DNA from: Cervus elaphus
Lineage: Eukaryota > Chordata > Mammalia > Artiodactyla > Cervidae
Assembly (NCBI RefSeq): GCF_910594005.1
Contig: NC_057815.1
Location: 76,369,552 to 76,433,551, forward strand
Direction: 5' to 3'
Length of the DNA stretch: 64,000 bases
The number at the start of each line of letters is the position of its first letter. Position 1 is the first letter of the stretch. A program made the position numbers and the translations under genes. Of the stretch, positions 56,338 to 64,000 are shown piece by piece. The notes beneath the pieces were generated by a model. The model was not told where the DNA came from, did no database searches, and saw only the letters and a list, made by a program, of their open reading frames with translations.

Positions 56338-56822
56338 GCATCCCAGGCAGCGCTAGTGGTGAAAAGTCCATGTAGTCAAAGGCACAGTTTCTCCAGTAGT
56401 ATGTATGGATGTGAGAGTAGGGCCATGAAGAAGGCTGAGCGCCAAAGAATTGATGCTTTTGACCTGTGGTGCTGGAGAACTCTTGAGAGTCCCTTGGACG
56501 GCAAGGAGATCAAAGCAGTCAATCCTAAAGGAAATCAACCCTGAATGCTCATTGGAAGGACTGATTCTGAAGCTGAAATTCCAATACTTTGGCCACCTGA
56601 TTCAAAGAGCTGACTCATTGGAAAAGACCCTGAAGCTGAGAAAGGCTGAAGGCATGAGGAAAGGGGACGACAGAGGACGAGATGGTTGAACGGCATCACT
56701 GACTCAATGGACATGAATTTGAGTAAACTCTGGAAGATAGTGAAGGACAGGGAAGCCTGGAGTGCTGCAGTCCATGGGGTCACAAAGAGTTGGGTACGAC
56801 TTAGCAACTGGACAGCAACAGT
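56338..56822 (+). mobile_element. Chimeric element: Bov-tA head joined to BovB 3' region
   Basis: The first ~28 bases (gcatcccaggcagcgctagt ggtgaaaag) match a Bov-tA head. From about 56366 the sequence continues as BovB post-RT DNA (tgtagtcaaagg ... gtatggatgtgagagtaggg) to the BovB end (gttgggtacgacttagcaac). The join lies in a shared AAAG-type word. No clear target duplication was found. Confidence 0.75.
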
Positions 56823-57109
56823 TAATTTCTACAAATTACATCTTCCATTCCCAGAAAAAGTCTTACATAACCATGGTGGACAATTCTTTAAATAAGTGTT
56901 GCTTTATTCTAATTGATACATTTGTTACACAGGTTTTGCATCTTCTCCCAAGGGTAATGAGTTTAAATTATTCGGTGGTGAGGGCAGCATGGTAAAGGTG
57001 GTGCTGCATCCTTGTCAGATTTAAGGAGAAAACTAAATTCAATTCATACAATAACCTCAGTTATCAGATCCCCCCACCGCTGATATTTATGTTACAAAGA
57101 GAAGATTTA

Positions 57110-57300
57110 TGGTGCGGTAGAATGAGCATTGACTTGGGAAGAAAACAGAACTGCTCCAAATATCAATCAGCTCCTCACCAGACTTCTGACCTGGCAAATT
57201 ACTCTGTCTCTCTAAGCTTCAGCATCTCCCACAGGACAGAACAAATAACGCTAGAAGATGGACACCTGGTGAATCTTGATGGTCAGGCCGAGGAACTGAG
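57110..57300 (+). repeat. MIR fossil
   Basis: tagaatgagcattgacttgg ... cagacttctgacctggcaaa ... ctctctaagcttcagcatct is forward MIR. Confidence 0.6.
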
Positions 57301-57394
57301 ATAAAAATCTCTGTGAAATGAGACAAGCAACGATGGAGTTACACTAGGCACAAGACCTCCTGGCACACGGCATCACCGGACATTCATCTTTGCG

Positions 57395-57850
57395 CACTGT
57401 ATTCAGTTTCCCACAACTGAGTGGCTTAAAACAACAGAAATTTATCCTCCCACAGTTCTGGAGGACGGAAGTCTGAAATAAAGGTGTCAGCAGGATTGGG
57501 TTCTTCTTGAGGGCCCAGAGGGAATATTTGTTCATGCACATCTCCTAGTTTCCGGAGGTTGCCAGCAACCCTGATGTCCCTTGACTTGTGATCACCCCAA
57601 TCTCTGCCTCCGTCTTCACATGACCTTCTCCCCTGCGTCTCTGTCTCTCTTCTCCTCTTCTTATAAGGAACTAATCACATTGGTAAGGACGCATCCTACT
57701 CCAGTATGGCTTTGTCTTAACCAATTACATCTGCAATGACCCTATTTTTGAATAAAATCATATTCTGAGTTCCAGGGAGGGCACAAACAAATACACATAC
57801 TTACATCCACTCATTTTTGGGAACTCAATTTCGGGTTATAAAACACATGT
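57395..57850 (-). mobile_element. Old MaLR-like LTR
   Basis: ctgagtggcttaaaacaaca, gttctggaggacggaagtct, ctctgcctccgtcttcacat, accaattacatctgcaatga and gaccctatttttgaataaaa match the MLT1-type order in reverse. Only the LTR is seen. Confidence 0.7.
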
Positions 57851-57869
57851 TTCATTTGTTGCACGCCCT

Positions 57870-58025
57870 TTGTAGATGGCATGGTACACTCAGAAGGCCT
57901 GGATTCTAGTCACTGTTTGGCCTGGAGCTGGATGGTCTTGGGAAATCCACCTCAGCTTTCCAGGCCTCCTCTGAAAGATGAAATCTGGACAGGTGACCTC
58001 TAAGATTCAGTTCACTTTATTCCCA
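57870..58025 (+). repeat. MIR fossil
   Basis: gcctggattctagtcactgt ... gtcttgggaaatccacctca ... ggcctcctctgaaagatgaa is forward MIR. Confidence 0.6.
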
Positions 58026-58580
58026 AAATTCTGGGGGCCAATGAAGCTTCTTTCATGCAGGGAAATGTGAAAATGAGCCATCAGGAGACATGGCACAGGC
58101 TGGGGAAAGGTATAAAGGCCAAACAAGTGTCACTTTTGGGGAACCCCTCAGCACCTCTGTAAATCTTGGTGGATGGGAGACAGGTCATCACAATCCTATT
58201 CCAGAGTAGCCAGGCTGCAGCCACCCAGAAAGCATCCGTAAGGTGTTACTTGCTAATTTTCACCATACAAAGCCTGCACCTTGTGGGAGTGCTTTCATCT
58301 AGAGCATTTACAGGATATTGAGGCTGTCCTTCTGTGCTGGTTTCTCATTGAACAATGGAGTTTATTACTAAATAAAGACCATATACATTTTGGAAAATGT
58401 GGATGAATACCCTCTAGCATCAATCAAAAGAACAGATTCCATTTACTGCAAGTTACTAGGCATTGTGACGAAGACCTTCCATGATCTCTTTCATTTAATC
58501 TCTCAAACAACTCTTTGATGTCTTGTTCCAGTTAATCAGTTTATTACCTCTCAGCTCCAAATTCACCCTTCAGTACCTGC
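58026..58580. other. Unique noncoding DNA
   Basis: No signal was recognised. Confidence 0.5.
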
Positions 58581-59340
58581 TTTGCAATGATAGATGGGAT
58601 TCTTGAAGTATTTCTTCTTCACACGGAGCACCATGTCAAGCTTTGTCAACAGAGGGCAATGGAGAGACACTACGGGGCGGGGGTGGTGGTGGATTTTTTT
58701 GCACTTGCTTTGCTTTTGGTTGCTCCTGCTGCTCTGCTCATGCATTGTGGAGATGTCCACTGGTGTTCCAGCCCACCTAGGGTGCCTAGTCTCTCAGCAG
58801 CCTGCCCTACCTGGAGCCCAGTGACCACTTCCCTCTGGTCTTCCTCACACAGACACTCCAGGCCCCTCCCAGGCTCCCTAATCCCCTTACACCTGCCCAC
58901 CAGCCTCTGCTTGCCTGCGCCTTGGACAATCATTTCCCGTGGCCTCCTGATACCAACACTCAGATTCCAGGCCAAATGTCACCTGCCGGGAAGTGGACTC
59001 CCATCACCATACTTCTTTGCCCACCCACCTTGGCTCACCTGTACCTGGGCTGTTTCCTACTGCCTGGCTACTGTGGACCAGCTCTGGACCGAACAACCTG
59101 GCAGACTTGCTTGCCACCTGGGGGGCTCCACCCACATCTTCTCCCACCAGGTCTGCACATGAGCCTCTGGAAGGCCTCCCATCCCATGTTTGTCCTTCCT
59201 TGAGCAGTTTCCCTCAGCCTTGGATTACCCTTTAGGGTTCTCTTCATATCTTTGAATGCACCAATATCTGAGTTTAATACTTCTTGAGAATAAGCCACCC
59301 CTGTCCAAATCATTGTGTGGTTTCTGTCTCCTGATAGGAC
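58581..59340. repeat. Probable old LTR-type repeat
   Basis: Overlapping frames up to 191 codons (58587-59162 plus) occur. The sequence ends in gtgtggtttctgtctcctgataggacc, which resembles the 3' end of old LTRs. No viral or cellular domain is present, so I do not call a gene. A diverged CTCF-like tcaacagagggcaa lies at 58645-58658. Confidence 0.35.
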
Positions 59341-59344
59341 CTAG

Positions 59345-59515
59345 ACAGATACAAGTACTATTATTATTTCCTTTTGGAAGATTAGAGAATGAGATTGAGA
59401 TAGGCTACATGACTTGCTCAGGATCATAGGAGGGGTATGGCAGAGTTGGATACAAACCCGGGACTGTGGGCTCTAAAACCTTTGACTTTCACCATCTGCC
59501 CCACTAACTAGGAGT
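59345..59515 (-). repeat. MIR fossil
   Basis: agtactattattatttcctt ... aggctacatgacttgctcag gatcatagg is reverse MIR. Confidence 0.6.
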
Positions 59516-60200
59516 CCACATAAAAACACTGCAGGAGACACAGAGCAGTGGGCTCACCTCCCTTCACCCCCTCCTTTCCCATGCTTATGGATCCTGGCTG
59601 TTTCAGACTAAAACAAGGGCAAAAAAATGTAAAAACGAGGCCAGCTCCTAGAGGAAGATTTTCAATAGTCTTCTTGAGCTAATGGCCAAAATAAACACAC
59701 AGGAAAAGAAAACAGAAAAAATTCTACTTAAAAATCACTTTTACACTCTCTACATATGGTCAATATTCTGCTCCAAATACAATTGTTTTGAGGCTGATAT
59801 TTGATTTTTGCCAATTTCCCCAGCTTTGTCTTATCTGCTAAAATGCCTCATTTTGCTAAAGAGAGCTGAAATCCCAATTTGGGGTCTTGCTTGTATTTGT
59901 ATTAGTATTTGGCTCAAGACAGCCAGATTTCTGGATGATGTATGTCCCTTTAGCTCCCAGGGACTCTGATCCCCACTGGGGCTGGGCTCAAAAGCAACAA
60001 GGAACAGCTTCCATATTGCTGGAAACGAAGCCCCGGCCTCCTCTTACAGTTTCTCCCTTGGGGAACACAGCAATGTGACTCCTAATTAGCCTCAAAATAA
60101 CAAAATCCCAATATTAATGACCTTCCTTGAGGGTTGTTCTGGTCTTCCAGCTTTGTAGGAAAAACAAAGTCTTGTGCGAGGATTAACCATTTCCTGCTGA
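59516..60200. other. Repeat-poor unique DNA
   Basis: No mobile element was recognised. AT-rich with no coding frame. Confidence 0.45.
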
Positions 60201-60204
60201 TTAG

Positions 60205-60350
60205 ATGATTAGATGTAGGGAACTCTGGACTATGAGTTAGGCTACCTGGATTTGAGTCCGGCCTTTGCCACTCATGATGTGGCCCCTTGTTTTTCTGCAA
60301 ACAAGAAGATTGGATTCTAAGCTCCTTTACAGTTCTATGGTCCTTTGACT
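60205..60350 (+). repeat. MIR fossil
   Basis: actatgagttaggctacctg gatttgagtccggcctttgccactc is the MIR 5' half. Confidence 0.65.
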
Positions 60351-60399
60351 CAGAATCCTTTCAGCCTTATTTCATCAGAGCAATTTACATCAGAGCAGC

Positions 60400-60560
60400 T
60401 TCCCTTGTTGAGGGCTCTCAATGTACTGGGAAAATTGCTAAGCCCCTTAAAGGCATTATCTCTTCGGATTCTCACTGCAAACCCATTACTATTCAGTGTT
60501 ACAGATTCAGAGAGATTGGAGCATAGTCATGATAAAGCCACAGCTACAGTCTTCTATCCA
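60400..60560 (-). repeat. MIR fossil
   Basis: aaaggcattatctcttcgga ... gttacagattcagagagatt is reverse MIR. Confidence 0.6.
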
Positions 60561-60679
60561 GATGGGTCACTAACTGTTCTCCTAATCTGATGAATGGGAT
60601 CCAGCAGAAGAATTGTAGGTAGATGCATCATTTTTTTTTTTTTAAGTTATCATCCACCTCCATCATTATATGAGGCTAA

Positions 60680-60900
60680 GGCAGGGGGTAGGAGTAGTCA
60701 AGGCAACTGGCTGATTACCAGCAAAGCCAGGCACTTTGTACACAAAGTCTAGCTTAATTCTTACAGAAACTCTAAGTGAACTTGTTACTCTATTCCCATT
60801 ATACAGATGAAGAAAATGAGGTTCAGAGAAGTCCAAATACCTCATATACACTTAACCACCACCAGTCAGCAGCAAAGCTGTGGTCTGAACATGTTACATT
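60680..60900 (-). repeat. MIR fossil
   Basis: agccaggcactttgtacaca ... cccattatacagatgaagaa aatgaggttcagag is reverse MIR. Confidence 0.7.
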
Positions 60901-61240
60901 TCATTCCTCCTATCACTGCCCTGGGACAACTATTCGTGGTCAGAGGTTTCAGGGCCTGAGCGACTATATACACTGCTATCAAGGAAAAGGCTATGACAAC
61001 TGGCAAGGAAATTACTGGTCAACTCAGTGAAAGGTAGAAAAAACATTTCTTTAAAAACCACTCCTTTCTTGCCATTGGCTGTGCTGGGGTCTCCAGGGCC
61101 AGAGGCCCAGTTCCTGGCCTGCAGCATCTCTTTCTGGACGAGTGCTGTCCTACCCATGAGAGAGGAATCAAGTCTATGGTCCTAATCACCGTTGGGATGG
61201 ACTCTAGGTTCTAAAGCAAAGAAGGCTTTAGAATAGGCAC
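60901..61240. other. Unique noncoding DNA
   Basis: No signal was recognised. Confidence 0.5.
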
Positions 61241-61241
61241 G

Positions 61242-61428
61242 TGGGGACTTCCCTGAAGGTCCAGTGGCTAAGACTCTGAGCTCCCAATGCAGGGGGCCGG
61301 GGGTTCAATCTCTGGCCAGGGATCTAGATCCCACATGCCGCAACTAAAGAGCCCTCATGCAGCAACAAAGACCCAGCACAGCCAAAGAAATAAAAATGAA
61401 CAGATAAATATTTAAAAAAAAAAAAAAA
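61242..61428 (+). mobile_element. tRNA-derived SINE, CHR-2 type
   Basis: The head is ggggacttccctgaaggtcc, with a B-box region, agcacagccaaag and an A16 tail. A 12-bp target duplication with two changes (agaaYaRgcacg) lies at 61230-61241 and 61429-61440. Confidence 0.95.
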
Positions 61429-61623
61429 AGAACAAGCACGGGGGAGGAAGTACAAGAATACGGGCAGGGACATAGCCCTGGCAAACTGAGCCATCTTCAA
61501 AACAGAAAGAATCAGAGACTGTTGTTCTGTTTCTCTTTGACCTCATTCTTAAGGAGCAGCTGTTGAAGAACCACACAACAAGGGCTTCTGGGAGAAGGGA
61601 GTAATTGACTCTGAGTACAGACA

Positions 61624-61828
61624 TGGGCTTCCCCGGTGGCTCAGCAGTAAAGAATCTGCCTGCAATGCAGGAAACACAAGAGATGTGTGTTCAGTCCCTG
61701 GGTCAGAAAGATCCCCTGGAGGAGGAAACGGCAACCCGCTCAAGTATTCTTAGCCTGGGAAATTCCATGGACAGAGGAGCCTGGCAGGCTGCAGTCCATG
61801 GGTTCACAAAGAGACACGACTCAACATG
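61624..61828 (+). mobile_element. Bov-tA SINE
   Basis: Head gggcttccccggtggctcag, body, and end at gacacgactcaacatg with a small deletion before gacacgac. Confidence 0.94.
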
Positions 61829-61831
61829 TAT

Positions 61832-61946
61832 ATTCTATTTATTTACTTTCGGCATGTGGGATCTTAGTTCCAAGACCAGAGATCGAACCCATGCCCACTG
61901 CATTGGAAGCTCAGTCTTAACCATTAGACCACCAGGGAAGTCCTCC
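61832..61946 (-). mobile_element. tRNA-derived SINE, CHR-2 type, short
   Basis: The reverse complement starts gaggacttccctggtggtct and ends in aaataaatagaat. It lies next to the preceding Bov-tA in opposite orientation. Confidence 0.9.
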
Positions 61947-62245
61947 TGGTCCTTTTAATTCTGGTAGATCCTTCCACCTGGAGAGTTCTTCCCCTTCTTT
62001 TTCTTCTCAGAAACTCACATGCATCCTTCAAGTCCAGGCTGAAAACTATTCTGACAGCTTAGCCTTTCCTAGCCTCTTCAGGCAAAATTCATCCTTGATC
62101 CTTCCCCCACACCTGTATTATCTGCTTTAGTTTCTGCTTCTTCTACTAGATTGTGAGGCCCTGGGGAGCGGATCATGCTTGCTTCATCTCTGAACTAAGG
62201 GCCAGACACATAAAAGGCTCACAATATGTAACTACTAAATGAATG
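61947..62245 (-). repeat. L2 LINE fossil
   Basis: cttccacctggagagttctt, catccttcaagtccaggctg, ctagattgtgaggccctggg and gaatgacg at the end follow reverse L2. Confidence 0.75.
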
Positions 62246-63560
62246 ACGTTATAAATTTATCTCTGACCTTAAGTCAGACAGTGAATGACATCACTCCTTA
62301 ACCTAGTTTAAATGTCCCTGTTTCCAGAAGGTCCATAAAAGTGGTTCTAATGGTAGTGGCTGGACAACAGTGGCTAGCAGGGTATGTCTTATCTATAGCT
62401 GTGGACTGGAAGTACCTACTGTAGGCAAGAGCATCTCTGGTCAACCGTGGCTCCAAAGGGATGTTCTGGGAAGACCCAACCACTACAGTTGGTCTTAAAC
62501 TTTTTGGCAGTCACAAAAAGGCAGAGGACAGAGTGGATTTGAAGGCCAGAACTTGATCGTTCTCTTAAGCTCCCCTCAAAGCTATGAGCCTTCCATAATG
62601 ATGGACCATGTCCTCTAAGATGTCCTCTCAGGACTGACATGAGAACCATAGCATCAGAGGAAGGGCTAGACTGACTCTCTCAAATTGGAAATATCCAACC
62701 TGTAAGAGAGGGAGGGAATAAAAGGCAGTGGGAGGAGTGAGGGAGAAGGGATAAAGAATAAGAATGACTGCAGAGAGTAGTAATGCTCTCTACATAAACA
62801 GGTGATAAAAGCTGATAACAGCAATGACAAAATTAAGAAAATAAAAACACTGTTCTGAAGATTTATAGGCCAGCTAGCACAGAGCTAAATCGGCAATAAC
62901 TCGGGCTGATAAAAAGCAACAGGGCATCAGCCACATAAACACTCGGTCACTTCAATGCTTCCGTGTATATTACGATGACACTGGTTTGTTGACACCACCC
63001 CATCCCCATGACCTCAGGCGGCAGGAGCGGTGCCTGACTCACAGAGGGGGATGTTCTGCAGGGCTGATGCTGACGAGGAGCTTTTTCAGAAAGACAAGTT
63101 ATCCTTGACTGGATACAGATGGCCCAGTGAAAAATGAAATCTGCCAGCGGAGGCTGCCTTTATCAGCTGGAGAGGTTCAGCAGGGACAAGACTTCCCTAT
63201 CCCCAGCCCGCCCGAATGAGCCTCCGGTTTCAGCACCATATCACTGACTGTCCTAATGAATTCTTCTGACGGGCTGGAGCCCACACGTATCTGCTTCAAG
63301 GAGTGCGTGCTGGCAGGCTGGGGCATGGTACCAAACTCGCCTGGGGTCTGCATTCTGCCTTCAGAGTAGGCAAGGAATGCTTGCGGCGGGAAAGGGGCTG
63401 TCAGATCCACCAGGACTGAATGCCCTGCCCACACCGACCATCCTCCGGCTTGCCTGGGCTCCCCTCCCTGACCAGCAGGCAATGGGTGCCCAGGAAAGGA
63501 CAAGAGGTTCTCCAGAGCACACCAAGCCACCCATGGGTGTCCACCGTGTCAAAGACAAAA
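62246..63560. other. Repeat-free block with several GATA motifs
   Basis: No mobile element was recognised over 1.3 kb. TGATAA occurs at 62813, 62823 and 62908, GGATAA (reverse) at 63099, and TTATCAGCTG (GATA overlapping an E-box) at 63160-63169. Frames have no domain. Confidence 0.45.
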
Positions 63561-63564
63561 TTAT

Positions 63565-63720
63565 AAGCACAAGCTGCTATTTGTTAACTAACTTCCTATT
63601 ATGTGCCAAGCTCCACGCCAGGCACTTCGTCAGATTAGCCCCATACGACTGTCCCTGGGGTCAGTGTTACCTTCCCATCTTAGAGATGAGAAAATTCAGG
63701 GTTCAGTCCAGCTGTCCAGT
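63565..63720 (-). repeat. MIR fossil
   Basis: cctattatgtgccaagctcc ... cccatcttagagatgagaaa is reverse MIR. Confidence 0.7.
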
Positions 63721-63725
63721 CTTAG

Positions 63726-63937
63726 GCTTCCCAGGCGGCACTAGTGGTAAAGTACCCGCCTCCCGATTCAGGAGATGAAAGAGATGCGGGTTTGTTCCCT
63801 GGGTGGGGAAGATCCCCTGGAGGAGGGCATGGCACCCACTCTAATACTCTTGCCTGGAGAATCCCACGGACACAGGAGCCTGCGGGGCTATAGTCCATGG
63901 GGTCACAAAGAGTCGAACATGACTGGAGAGACAGCAT
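63726..63937 (+). mobile_element. Bov-tA SINE
   Basis: Head ggcttcccaggcggcactag, body, and end at gtcgaacatgactggagaga. The last 63 bases of the window carry no recognised feature. Confidence 0.94.
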
Positions 63938-64000
63938 GCATATCCAGGGTCATGGGGCTGGGAAATGGCAGTGCTGGGGCTTGAAACTGGTGTGACCTCC

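Noticed and set aside
58587..59162. 191-codon plus-strand frame with a hydrophobic N-terminal stretch
   Set aside because: It overlaps several other-frame ORFs, has no family resemblance, and sits in what looks like an old LTR-type repeat.
1..64000. tRNA genes, suggested by many B-box-like GGTTCGATCCC words
   Set aside because: Every one lies inside a Bov-tA or CHR-2-type SINE head. None has a full cloverleaf context outside a SINE.
1..64000. Operon, phage, CRISPR or defence system
   Set aside because: The DNA is mammalian, with no dense coding, no regularly spaced repeats and no ribosome-binding sites.

Overview
This window is ordinary mammalian chromosomal DNA from a ruminant, most likely a bovid. 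The diagnosis rests on its dispersed repeats. There are about twenty Bov-tA / BOV-A2 SINEs, several pieces of the RTE-type LINE BovB, another tRNA-derived SINE of the CHR-2 type, and a young-looking L1 3' end. These lie over the usual mammalian background of MIR, L2, old L1, MER5-like and MaLR-like fossils. I found no protein-coding gene, rRNA, tRNA or CRISPR array. Almost all open reading frames longer than 60 codons are chance frames or decayed retrotransposon frames.

Layout. 1-10 kb: mostly unique DNA with MIR relics and two CTCF-type motifs in the same orientation (3068 and 3324). 10-12.3 kb: the longest BovB copy, with a broken reverse transcriptase (YADD box visible), then a CHR-2-type SINE and a Bov-tA. 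12.9-20.6 kb: L2, L1, BovB and SINE mosaic. 20.6-23.3 kb: GC-rich DNA ending in a clear CpG island (about 22490-23240), the only promoter-class feature in the window. 23.8-26 kb: a nested stack in which an old LTR-like element was hit by BovB and then by Bov-tA at the same site. 26-37 kb: sparse, AT-rich, with a repeat-poor block (28.7-29.7 kb) holding three TAATTA sites. 37-42 kb: dense repeats, including an ERV1-like solo LTR with a perfect 5-bp target duplication (38094-38541) and an L1 3' end. 42.2-43.4 kb: GC-rich unique DNA with paired RUNX-type sites next to GATA and TCF-like motifs. 43-64 kb: more MIR, L2, L1, BovB and SINE layers, including a Bov-tA carrying an inverted copy of its own head (51.7-52.0 kb), a tRNA-like SINE head fused to BovB (56.3-56.8 kb), and a repeat-free stretch with several GATA motifs (62.7-63.2 kb).

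No multi-gene system is visible, so the genes cannot be said to work together. The window reads as intergenic or deep intronic DNA around one CpG-island promoter whose transcript I cannot identify. Repeat families were named by pattern recognition, not by database search. Borders marked by target-site duplications are exact to a few bases; other borders are approximate, commonly within 10-40 bases.
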